64,000 bases of DNA from contig NC_133169.1 in assembly GCF_040802235.1 (NCBI RefSeq), forward strand, positions 42,353,034 to 42,417,033, written 5' to 3'. This stretch comes from Manis javanica. Its lineage: Eukaryota; Chordata; Mammalia; Pholidota; Manidae. Under the pieces are notes generated by a model. That model was not told the DNA's origin and ran no database searches. It saw only the letters and a program-made list of their open reading frames with translations. Position 1 is the stretch's first letter. Each line of letters starts with the position of its first letter. Shown one piece after another: positions 11,231-22,600 of the stretch. The translations under genes and the position numbers were made by a program.

Positions 11231-12490
11231 TTTTGTAAGTATAATTACTTTCTGGTCCTTTTATAGTTTAATTTCTGCATTTAAATGCACTGTTTAAATA
11301 TAGTTTATTTTGGAATGAGGAGTGAAACATGCATCTTGAGGTATTATCCCTCGGATGCTGTGTGTGCCGTGGCCATGCACTTCTCCCACTGGCAATGCCA
11401 GTCAGTTAGTGGCAGCTTCTCTCAGGAGCTCAAGGTCATTAAAAGCGGAACAGGAAAAAGGAAAATGGGGGTTCAAATGGCAGTATTTAAATAAACTTTT
11501 CTTATTTTTTCCAGCTTTAATACAGTAATTTACATGTGACATTGGGTAAATTCAAGGTGTATGATATAGTGGTTTTATGTGTATATGTTGCAAAATGAAC
11601 ACAATGCCTTTATTGAGGGGAAAATGCTTCATATATATAAAACTTTCATATATTGAAGATTGGCTATCTGTGTTGCCAATCAAGAACAGGCAAATGGTAC
11701 AGTAATCACTTGTATTTATTGGGATGTTAGGAATCACAATCAGAGTACACATTCCAGAGGAAACCCTGTATGCTTCCCAGGGAAAGGGATCAGGGTCTTT
11801 AAGGGTAAAAGAAATAACTCCAAGGGGACTAAAATTGGTTGTTCTGAAATAATTATGATTGTCTATAGTTATTTAAGCTACATTTATCTGTACATAATTG
11901 GTTGCTAGGATTATCACTAGGCACAGTTTCACTTTGTAGCAGGCAGAGAAAGTTTTGGATGTTTGTTGATTGATAGAAGACAAAGTAAAACATTTCTCCC
12001 GGAAAGGTAGTTTCAGAGAGGAGGATGTGCGTAGACCCCATGTCCTTAATGACCTTCAGACTCCATTTCAGTGTATACTTTCAGTGTCTTTATTAACTCT
12101 ATTTTGTTCACATTTACAGTGTCATTCTTCTTTCTTGAAACTTTGACACGATCACTATTTGTAAGTTTGTATCACTTTATAGTATGTTGGTTTTTGTGTC
12201 AAGTGCTTCTTATTAATCTTACTTCTTAATACATTATCTGGTTATTCAATACAATTATGTATTTCTAATATGGAGGTATAAGCAAATAGAATATAAATAT
12301 ATATAATTACCTCCCATTCCTAAACAAAGTTAGCATTTTCTATATTTGTTCTATGCATAATTTATATATTTATAAACTATACACAATAATAATTTTTAAT
12401 TAATATATAAATAAAATAGCTAAAATTTAAAATAATGTATAATTTATGTATATATAAATAACATTTTTATGGTTACTACAGTTTTATTTG
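11231..12490. other. Very AT-rich stretch
   Basis: No gene was recognised. The sequence becomes extremely AT-rich from about 12240 to 12470, with many TA and AT runs. Confidence 0.5.
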
Positions 12491-12499
12491 TCTGCTTTG

Positions 12500-15400
12500 T
12501 AGAAAATGTACTTATTCTTATTTTATTGAAGTGTAATTGACATACAATGTTATATTGGTTTCATATGTAAGGTACTGATTTAGTAATGTATATACACCAT
12601 GATAATTCTACCTACCATCCCTCACTATATGAATTTGTTATATATTGTTAACTGTATTCCATATAATGTACAAATAAGACACTCTCATATATAAGACACT
12701 TCCCATGTATAAGTGAAATCTTTCGGTATTTGTTTTCTTTTCTGAATTATTTAACTTACATTAATATATTCTACATTTGTTGTAACAAATGACAATATTA
12801 CATTTTTTTAATGGCTGAGTAATATTAATTGAATATGTGTACCACATCTTCTTTATCAATTCATCTATTGAATTACATTATAAGTAATTATTGATAGGTA
12901 TGTATTTTTTGTTATTTGTTGATTGTCTTCTTTTTATAATTCTTCACTTTTCTTGCTCTCTTCCCTTCTGACTTGGTGACTTTCCTTAAGGTTATGTTTG
13001 TTTTCTTTTCTCTTTATGTTTTATGTACCTATTATAGATATTTGGTTTGCTGTAACCATGAGTTTCATATATTACATCCTATATATATAGCAGTCTACTT
13101 TAATTAATAGTCATTCAAGTGTGTTTTAAAAGCATTACATTTTTACTTTCTGCATTTTGGTTCCTATGTCATATTTTGTATTTTACATACAAATATTGTG
13201 TATCCCTTGACTACTTATTGTAGTTTTAAATTATTTAACTTTTGTCTTTTAACCAAAAAACTAGCTGTGCCTGTGGTTGACCCATTTCTTTTACTATATG
13301 TTTAGCAATACCAGTGAGATATTTTTCTCTCAGTCTTGTTCTTTCTAGTTATTGCCTTTTCTTTTCCACTTAAAAAAGAACCCTTCACATTTCTTGTAAG
13401 GCCAGTTTGTTGTTGATGAATTCCTGTAGATTTGTTTATCTAGGAAATTCCTTCTCTCTCCTTCAGTTCTGAATGATAACCTAGCAGTGTAGTGTATGCT
13501 TGGTTGTAAACATTTTGTCCTTTTTTTTCACTTTTAGCACTTTGAATATATCAAGCCACTCTCTCTGGACTGGAAGTTTCTGCTGAAAAGTCAGCTGATA
13601 GTCTTATTGGTTTCCCCTATACTTAATAAGATTTTTTTCTCCTTCTGCTTTTTTTTATGAAGATATCATTGATATACACTCTTATGAAAGTTTCACAAGA
13701 AAAACAATATGGTTACTACATCCACCCTTATTATCAAGCCCCCCCATTACCCCATTGCAGTCACTGTCCATCAGTGTAGTAAGATGCCACAGAGTCTATT
13801 TGTCTTCTCTGAGCTACACTGCCTTCCACACACACCATGTGCACCATTCATGATACCCCCCAATCCCCTTCTCCCTCCCTCCCCACATGCCCTCCCCCAC
13901 CCTTCCCTTTGGTTACCAATAGTCCCTTCTTGGAATCTATGAGTCTGCTGCTATTTTGTTCCTTCAGTTTTGCTTCTTTGTTATGCTCCACAAATGAGGG
14001 AAATCATTTGGTATTTGTCTTTCCCTGGCTGACTTATTTCTGAGCATAATACCCTCTAGCTCATTCTGCCTTTAAGATTCCCTCATTATTGTTAACTACT
14101 GAAACTTTGATGATCATAAGTTTTCATGTGGTTTCCTTTGGGTTCATCTTATCTGGGACCCTGTGCTTCATGTACTTGGATGTCTACTTCCCTCCCTGGG
14201 TTAGAGAAATTGAGCCATTATTTCATAGATTTTCTGTTCCTTTCACTCTGTCTTCTCCTCCAGGGACCCCTATAATATGAATGCTAATACATTTGATATT
14301 ATCCAGAGATGCCTTAAATTATCACCATTTTATTCTTTTTTTTTTTGTTATTCCAGTTGGGTGATTTTCACTATCCTGTCCTCCAGAGATCTGTTCTTCT
14401 GTATCCTCTAATCTGTTATTGATTCCATTTAATATGTTTTGCATTCAATTGTATTCTTCATTTCTGATTTGTTCTTTTTTATATTTTCTACCTCTCTGTT
14501 GAAGTTCTAAGTTCATCCATTCTTCTCCTGATTCAGCGAGTGTCTGTATGAACATTACTTTAACTTTTTATCTGGTGGATTGTTTATCATTGTTTTGTTT
14601 CCTGAGGTTTTCTCTTGTTTTATGTAGAACACATTTTTATGTCTCCACATTTTGTCTAACTCTCTGTTCATGTATATGTATTAAGTAGGTCACTTATGTC
14701 TCTAAGTCATGAAGGAATGTCTTTATATAGAAGGTGGCCTGCAGGGAAAATGAGCATAAATTCTCCTGGTCAGCTGAGCTATGTGCCCAAGGAGTGACAC
14801 CTGTGTGGCCTGCATGCACCCTACAGTTGTGGCTGAATCATGACTGGTGTGGAGCTTCTGGAGTGTTAACTGTCCACTGGCACAGCTGTTTTCATGGTCT
14901 GGTGGCAATTTCCACAGTCCCATGGATGTCTGTGGGTTTGCACCCTGGTGTCACTGCCTGTGAGGCCCCACTTCAACTATTGCAGTAATTGTAATGTGGT
15001 GGAAAAACCCACCATAGTTATTGCATTTTATCCTTTTTCTTCCTTTTAGCACTTTGGTTACCACTAGTCCCTTCTTGGTATCTGTGAATCTGCTACTATT
15101 TTGTTCCATGGGGTGGGGGGTTCTTTTGTGGTTCTCTTTTTCTGACCAAGTCTACCTTCTGTGAGTGATGGGGCAGTAAGCCTCCTGGGAGTGGCTTGGG
15201 TCCATAGGGGAAGGTTGTGCTGGCAAATCCACAAAGGCATGTCAAGGTGGACTTAGCAGTGCACAACAGGAGATGGAGAGTTCCAGAAATGATGCTTGCC
15301 AGGGCTGATAGACTTAGTTGTACAGAAAGTGACAAAGATGCCCACCAGTGTTTCCATCCCTGGGGAAAATTTCATAGATCCCTGCGCCTCTGGCACATGC

Positions 15401-15760
15401 CCTACACTTAGCCAGTGGATCTCCTTGTTAAACATCAGGCACTTTTCAGAACTGTTGCCTCTATACTGGGTCTCAGAGCAAGCGAGATCGTATGCATGGC
15501 CTCTAAGAGTGGAGTTTGATTTCCTACTTCCCTCCAGTTCTCCTGGACATAAGCCCAATAGGTTATCAAAACCACGTGCTATGGAAGCTCATCTTCCCAG
15601 AGCAGGTCCCCTGGGCTGTGGAGACCAATGCAGGGCTCAGACACCTCCCTTTCTCTACATCAGTGATATCCCTTTTCCTGGTGGGTTGCTGCAGGAGTGT
15701 GGGTCCTAACAGACTGATCATCTGTCCCTCCTGCCTACCTTAGTGTGGCTTTTTCTTTAT
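12500..15760 (-). mobile_element. Old LINE-1, minus strand, internally deleted
   Basis: On the plus strand the order is antisense L1 3' UTR (12500-13100, matching other L1 3' UTR copies in the window), then antisense ORF1-region sequence (about 13300-13640 and 14070-14560), then GC-richer antisense 5' UTR-like sequence (about 15060-15720) with a typical laurasiatherian L1 5' UTR composition. ORF2 is missing, so this is an L1 with a large internal deletion, or two fragments side by side. Reading frames are heavily broken. A later L1 3' fragment splits it at about 13640-14070. Confidence 0.72.
13640..14070 (-). mobile_element. 5'-truncated L1 3' end nested in an older L1
   Basis: This segment closely follows the plus-strand sequence at about 33420-33820, which is the ORF2 end and 3' UTR of the full-length L1. 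Shared stretches include the 'dgtccatcag' and 'cccttcagttttgc' areas and the ORF2-end region around 13985-14055. It stops abruptly near 14070, as expected of a 5'-truncated insertion. A second short piece of the same 3' UTR is at about 15057-15110. Confidence 0.72.
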
Positions 15761-16015
15761 AACCTTTATTGTATATGATCTGCTATACAGATCATATACA
15801 ATTCATTCATTCCAAGTCTTCAGTTCATTCCAAGAGATCAATTGTTCTATGTGTAATTGTAGATTTTGGTATGTCTGTGAGAGAAGTGAGTTCAGGATTT
15901 TCTGCCCCCATTCTTGATTCCACCTCCCATCATTTACATGTTTAATTGTAAACAAAATATAAGGGTTAACTTTTTATGACCTTACTTCTTTCTTCATTAT
16001 GTGGAAAGTAGTATG
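15761..16015. other. Short unassigned stretch
   Basis: Nothing recognised. It includes a small local inverted repeat around 15765-15800 (GTATATGATCTG and its near complement). Confidence 0.5.
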
Positions 16016-16019
16016 GTGG

Positions 16020-16127
16020 AACGTCAACCCGCCTCGCCTTCTCCTGCCCCGGCCTCCCCCCTGGCCCGAAGCCCCACTGTGGCCGCAAGCGTCAACACTT
16101 CGCTGCTGTAAGCACATCACCTGTTCT
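16020..16127. repeat. GC-rich repeat unit (single copy)
   Basis: A CpG-containing, C-rich unit of about 75 bp is followed by GCGTCAACACTTCGCTGC. The same unit and the same trailing sequence occur as a three-unit array at 46269-46525. Base composition is sharply unlike the AT-rich surroundings. The family is not recognised. Confidence 0.7.
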
Positions 16128-16129
16128 CT

Positions 16130-16890
16130 TACATCAAGCTGAAAGTCAGCAACTGGGAAGAGAGGAAACATGCTCTTATTTTCACCCTTAATCCATTATT
16201 GTCCATGAATAGGTGCTCATTATTTTGCATTATGTTCTTCAGATATATTTGAATATACTTTTCCTTTCTTAACCATCATTGTTAAACCTACATATCAAGT
16301 ACATGCATAATGTCCAACCCCATGATATGGCCCTTTTATATCTGCTCTGAAAGCTTTACCTAACGTGGTCTTTAAATTCTAGACAGGCATGCCACCCTCT
16401 GGCAGGAAATACAAACTGTGGTTCTGAAAGCTGTGAATATCTAGCAAAAATAACAAATCTTGGTAAGTTTATTTTGTGTCCCAAAATGATGGCTTAATAT
16501 CCATCATGCTGGAGATGCTGTGATCAGACAGAACCGAGAGTCACACCGCATTGGTAGCCAGGAATGTTTGGACAGAAACGGAGGTTGCAACTCCACCTGC
16601 AAGTCTTATTTTAGAAAACTTATGCCAGCCTGCAGGGGAATTACAACTTAGAATAACTATGGCCATAATGGGGGCATTGCAATTAGATACAATCATTTAA
16701 GAAGTAAAATCTTAAAAGCAAAATCTAAAGAACTCAACTAGTGGGCTTTGTTTTATACCGTATTTGTGGCAGTATAAAGTATAAAACTACAACATATCTG
16801 GATTTCTAGTTTGTGTGTGTATATACATATCACGTAAATGGGAGATACTTTTCTACTTCCCGACGGTGTCACAAAACTTTGTTTTAAAAG
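16130..16890. other. Unassigned 5' flank of the NECTIN3 pseudogene
   Basis: Nothing recognised. This is the sequence into which the processed pseudogene appears to have been inserted. I could not pair a target duplication with confidence. Confidence 0.5.
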
Positions 16891-16904
16891 CAAACACTTG
16901 TCCA

Positions 16905-17275
16905 GGAGTTCGAGGCGAGCGGGTGCCGGGGGGAGGGGTGCGGCGGCGGCGGCGGCGGCTCCCGCCTCAACCTCGGCAGCGGCTGCGGCGGCGGAGACGG
17001 GAGACCGGGACGCACGCGCCGGACCTTTCGCCGCCGCCCCGGAACCCAAGGCGCCGGGACCGGGGAGCCGCGGGCGGGCGAGCGGGAGGCCGGGGGAAGG
17101 GCGGGGAGCGCGCGGCCCCGCTGGGTCCCGGCGGCGCCCAGGCGCAGCTTCCGCCGCGTCTCCCCGCGGGCCCGGCACCCGCCCCCGCCTGTCCCGCCGC
17201 CGCTCCTCCCCGGCTCCGTGGGGCCGCAGCCGGGCCAGTTATTGTGGAGCCGCACGTCACGGCGCTGTGGGGAAA
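16905..17275. promoter_or_regulatory. CpG island at the 5' end of the NECTIN3 retrocopy
   Basis: About 370 bp are extremely GC-rich with many CpG dinucleotides, including (CGG)n runs at about 16940-16960. This is derived from the parental mRNA's 5' UTR and signal-peptide region. Long open frames on both strands here are a by-product of the GC content. CpGs in methylated retrocopies normally decay, so their retention suggests a recent insertion or a locally unmethylated state. Confidence 0.8.
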
Positions 17276-18700
17276 GAATGTTTCATTGAAATGTTAAATT
17301 GAAGTGAATGAAACCATAACACAGATTTCGTGGGAGAAGATAGATGGCGGAAGTTCGCAGACTGTTGCAGTTCGTCCTCCTCAGCATGGATTCTCTTTCA
17401 AGGAGAGTATCAGGGAAGGGTCTCGTTTGACAGCTGCTCACTTAATGATGCACCAGTTACTCTCCTAACAGGATTCTCTGATTCTGGAAAATACTTACGC
17501 AAAGCCATTACATTCCCGCTTGGAAATGCTCAGTCCTCTACAACCGTAACTCTGTTAGCTGAACCCACTGTGAGCCTGGTAAGAGGGACAGATTCTTTAA
17601 TTGATGGAGGAAGTGAAACAGTAGCAGCCATTTGTATTGCAGCCACTGGACAACCAGTTGCACACATTGGGAGGATGATGTTGGTGAAATGGAATCTACT
17701 ACAACTTCTTTTCCAAATGAAACAGCAGTAATTGTCCGTCAGTACAAGCTGTTTCCAGCCAGGTTTGCTAGAGGAAGGTGAATTACCTGTGTTGTAAAAT
17801 ATCCAGCCTTGGAAAAGGACAGCAGGTATTCTTTCCTATTAGATACACAGTCTGCTCCTGAGGTTTCAGTAACAGGCTATGATGGAAATTGGTTTGTAGG
17901 AAGAGAAGGTGTTAATCTCAAGTGCAATGCTGATGCAAATCCACCATCCTTCAAATCTGTGTGGAGCAGGTTGGACGGACAATGGCCTGATGGTTTACTG
18001 GCTTCAGACAATACTCTTCATTTCGTCCATCCACTGACTTTCAGTTATTCTGGTTTATGTCTGTAAAGTGACTACTCCCTTGGTCACAGAAGTAATCAAA
18101 AGGTCATCTACATTTCAGATCCTACTACTACTACCACCCTTCAACCTACAATTCAGTGGCATCCCTCAACTGCTGACATCGAGGATCTAGCAACAGAACC
18201 AAAAAAATTGCCCTTCCCATTGTCAACTTTGGCAACAATTAAGGATGACACAATTGGCACGATCATTGCTAGTGTAGTGGGTGGGGCTCTCCTTATAGTA
18301 CTTTTAAGTGTTTTGGCTGGAATATTCCTCTCTAGGAGAAGACGGACGTTTCGTGGAGACTACTTTGCCAAGAACTACATTCCACCATCAGATATGCAAA
18401 AAGAATCACAAATAGATGTTCTTCAACAAGATGAGCTTGATTCTTACCCAGACAGTGTAAAAAAAGAAAACAAAAATCCAGTGAGCAATCTAATATGGAA
18501 AGACTATTTTAGAAGAGCCTGAAAAAACACAGTGAAACAATATAGAAAATCTCGGTAGGTTTGAAATACCAATGGATTATTATGAAGATCTAAAAATGGA
18601 AATGCAGTTTGTCAGTGATGAACGTTATGAAGAAAACGAAGATGCCTTAGTTTCATATGCAGATGGTTCCATAATTTCCAGGAGGGAGTGGTATGTTTAG
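16905..18700 (+). pseudogene. NECTIN3: Processed pseudogene of NECTIN3 (nectin-3), 5' end and coding part
   Basis: The parent gene encodes a cell-adhesion immunoglobulin protein with one V-type and two C-type Ig domains, one membrane helix and a tail that binds afadin. The copy has no introns. Recognisable parts in order are a mature N-terminus (GPVIVEPHVTALWGKNVSLK, 17232-17291), the Ig-V domain, two Ig-C domains, the membrane segment with the stop-transfer SRRRRTF (about 18240-18350), and the C-terminal EWYV afadin-binding motif just before the TAG at 18698-18700. It is broken by a TAA at 17295-17297, a frameshift near 17400, a second frameshift near 17668, a TGA at about 17778, a deletion near 18055 and a frameshift near 18510. 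The second Ig-V cysteine has become Arg. It cannot encode nectin-3. Confidence 0.95.
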
Positions 18701-21700
18701 CTACCGCTAAATGTGACTTAACTATGTACAATGTTTCATTCATACTAGTTGATCATTTTCAGATTGTTCATACTTTTTCTTAAGGAAGAATAAGCCTTTT
18801 CAACTTGATTTTCAAGTTTACTTTTTTATATTCTAATTTGACAAATGAAAATGTAAAATGTGGGTTCAATGTATCTGAGCTGCTTTACATTTTTTTCCAT
18901 GCTGTACTACTGTCTCAAGATTTTAAATTTTAATGCAGAGTACTTTATTGGTCTGAGGCACACAGGTAAGCAAAAATGTCAACATAAAATAAGACTTTTG
19001 GAACAAAAATTTTTTAAAAAGGAAACCACCTTGGCATTGTGTATTAAATGTTTACTTAAGACTATAATCTCAAGTATAATGCTTGTTAAACATATACCTC
19101 TCAAAATTTATTACGATTAAATGATACTGCATCAGAAATGTCAGTAAAACTAATTCAAGACATGTTTATATATATTTTTAGTATACAAAAAATACGCAGC
19201 CTGATGAAACACCTTTCCTTTTCAAACATTTTTTAGGTTTCTATACAAATGGGATCTTTACCTCTGCATTTTAATGAGCCTTGCCATAATTACTGTCAAG
19301 TGGTTTTTCAAAGATATTTTATTGCATTAAATCTGTGGTAGTAAACTCAGTGAATACAATATGTGGAAGAGCATATTAGCTGATGAATATTTTTGTCCAA
19401 AATACAAACAAGTAAAATGAAAACATGCCTTTTAAACATGATAATTAGTATAATTTTTTTCATCTCTGGAGGACAATTCTTATATTGTCATGTGAACTTG
19501 GATTTTTGGTACATTTGTTTTAATGCTTCATGACCTAAATATGAGAATAATAATGAAAAGTTGATACACAGTCAAATATAGTGCAGAGAGGGCATTTCAG
19601 CATATAGAAAAACATGGGTAAACTAGTATTGGAGTACCGAATTTAGAAATAAGATGTATTGGCCAAAAATTTAGACATAGAATTATCTAGATCATCTTGT
19701 TTTAGCTGTTTAAATTGATGTTGTTCAAACAGGTAAAATACACAGAATAAAAAAGTTAGAGTATAAACTTGGAAATTTGAGATTCAGTGAGAAGAATCTG
19801 AATTACAGAACCCAACCACTAACACTTGCTAATGGCTATTAGCAAACCATTGCCCTTCTCTGACTTAATGTAACATATGTGATTAAAGACTTTTGTTTTT
19901 CCAATTAAAACTGGGAACATCATGAGGTTTTTATTTTATTTTTGTTTACATAATTCATTAAGTATATTCTTTCCAGAAATCTTGTATCCTATGAAAAAGA
20001 AATGCTACCTAATTTCAAATATAGTTCTTCTCTGTGAGGTAATTAAATTGCTTCCTTAGAGGAGTCCTATAAGACTATAATAATGATAACTGTTTTGAAA
20101 CCCAAAGAATATGTTTTTTTCTGTTGATGATTCATTGAAGAGTATTGTGTAGAATTGCCTTAGGTGTTTTGTCAGGGAATTGAAGTGGAAATTAGTCGGA
20201 GAATAATAAATTATTTTGTTAATAATAAAAAAAACACACTTGTAAGAATTGGGCATTCCAAAACTTTCAGAAATGCTGATAAAAACTAACCCAAGAGCTT
20301 TTCAAGTTCACATGGGCTGATAAATATTTGACACCAATGCTAATCTTTGTTATTTAATTAAAATAGGCATGTATTTAAGGTTATCAGCATTAAAATGAAA
20401 ACTTTTATTCTGCCTGGGTTTACTTAGAGTCATATAAATTGATGCTATCTGTTAAATATTTCAAAAATAAGGTAAAGGCTTGGGAGAGTAGCTGACTTTG
20501 ATGTCTCATGAATATTTTGTGGGCAATCCAGGCATGGTTGTTAAGAACAAATAAACCAAATACGTGTACTAGTATAATTTTTATAAATAATTATGTGTAA
20601 TGGTATGTGCTTAAAAAAGCTTGAAAATGTTTTTGGTAACTTGCAATCTTATGATTTTGCTAAGCGAACTTAAGTGATTAGTTTTTCATTGAATACCTAG
20701 ATTATTTCCAAGTAAAAGGAAATAATGAAATATCAATTACTGAATGTAGGTTTACCTGCTTTAGATTTCTTATTACAGAGAAACTAAAGACAAATTTAGG
20801 TCTGTTAGTAAATATGTTCTCTGCTTATTGAAAGACTGTACTATGAGGAAGCACATGTTTCTAGAAATTATGATATGCATTGATGGAATTGCCAGTTTAA
20901 AGAATGGTAGTATAACAGAGAGTTTAGAATTACTACTAGTTTTCAATATAAATAAAAGTTTTTAAAAGTTTAGAATTTTAAAAAGCATAAGTAAAGCCAT
21001 TAGAAATAAAAAGAGAAACATCTCTGCCTATAAGAAAAGTAAGATGTGTATTTTTGGTAATAGAATGTATGAGAAATGGAAGTGAATTTTTATTAAGGGT
21101 AAAATAAAGTAACTTTCTCCTAAAGGTGAGAGGCGGGTTATTTAATGAAGGAAAATGCAGTGCAAAATCTGAATGTGAAAAGGAAATTGTAGAAGCCTTG
21201 TGGAAAAGGAATTTCATGTGTGGTCATCCTGTGTGAGACAGAAGTAAATGAGTTTTAATATCAAGTACATTACAATACTAGAACTTTATTTTCTCTTGGT
21301 TAAAAGGACAAAGTTTTCTTGACTATTGGTCTTCTCTTAATATTCAGAGATTGTAAAATGTAAAACGTTTGATATTTTTTAAAAATTTCTCCAAATCAAA
21401 TTCTAAGTAAAGTCCTTTTTATCTCTAGTTAAGTCTGAGATTTTCCAGAGGGCCCATGGAACATGTCAGAGCAATTTATCCTTGAAAAAGAGAAAGATTT
21501 AACTGATTAGGCTTTCTTATTTGATGTGTTAAATTACCTGGGACACATTGTAATATAAGTGATGCTGAACCTATTTAGATTATATTTGTGTAAGAATGTG
21601 TCACTAAAATAAGTATTCTGTAAGTCATATGGAACTCCTAGAAATCTTTTATGTCCTTGTTTGAGATTACTTATAATTGTAGCTATTGAAACATTGTATG

Positions 21701-22600
21701 TTACAGAAATAACCAAATTTCCTTGTCAATTGCATTATGATGAACTCTCATCACGTATTGAACCAAGACTATTTTTAAGCCTTTTGTCATCTATAGGCTG
21801 AGATGCTTTCATAAGGGTCTGGGCAAAAGAGCTTCAACTTCAAGGAAATTCATGGAAAGGACTTTTGATAAATACAGATGTTTCTGATGACTTTAAGGTC
21901 ATTAAACTGAACTGGATGTAAGTAAACCTTTTCTCTTAAACTATGATTTATGGCAATTCAGCAAATTACAACTTTGTAAGCAGAATTGAAACATTCATCT
22001 GTTTTTCTCCCTACATGATCCCTCCAAATTTGGAAAACTATGAGTATTTTAATATTTTTGGCAATATGTATATTTATTTGTATAATTTCAATAAGGATCT
22101 GTCCCTGTAATAGGACACAATGGAAACATTGGTTGTATGACCAAGGCTTTGACTGGAATGTCCTATTTGAGAGAGATGGAGACTGAGATGTAACTGGACA
22201 GCTTTAAGGAACTAAGGTTGAGAGGCAGCGAAGCCCTTGGAAGTGCTCATCCTGGCCCCTTGCTTCCAGAGCTTCCAGCAGCCTCACAATGAGTGAGGAA
22301 GGCCACCTCCAGGCAGGTTCAGGGACTTCAGATATTTTGAGGACCTCAAAAAAGGAGGAAGTTGCCCAAACTGTATAGACACTCTGGGCAAACTCTGATG
22401 GCAAAGTCCTTGGCTTGGCTTTCCTGGATGTGGGAGGCCTTAGAAAAGATTCTAGCAAAACATTTGAAAGCATCTATGTGGTCAATCACTGCAATTCTTG
22501 CTGCACCCATGTAAATAATTGGGCCAACAAACCTGGGCCAAGCTTGGTGGATTTAATTTGCAAATAAATGGTTATTTTTTATAAAAGTGATGGTGGTTAA
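18701..22600 (+). pseudogene. NECTIN3: Probable 3' UTR of the NECTIN3 retrocopy
   Basis: After the NECTIN3 stop codon the sequence is AT-rich, free of recognisable L1 or LTR sequence, and lacks coding frames. This is what a long retrotransposed 3' UTR would look like. An AATAAA near 22564 and an A-rich run at about 22598-22611 mark one possible end. I cannot confirm the boundary without the parental transcript. The true 3' end could be earlier. Confidence 0.5.

Noticed and set aside
16753-17302. Several 97-160-codon frames on both strands
   Set aside because: These come from the GC- and CpG-rich 5' end of the NECTIN3 retrocopy. Only one frame continues into recognisable nectin sequence.
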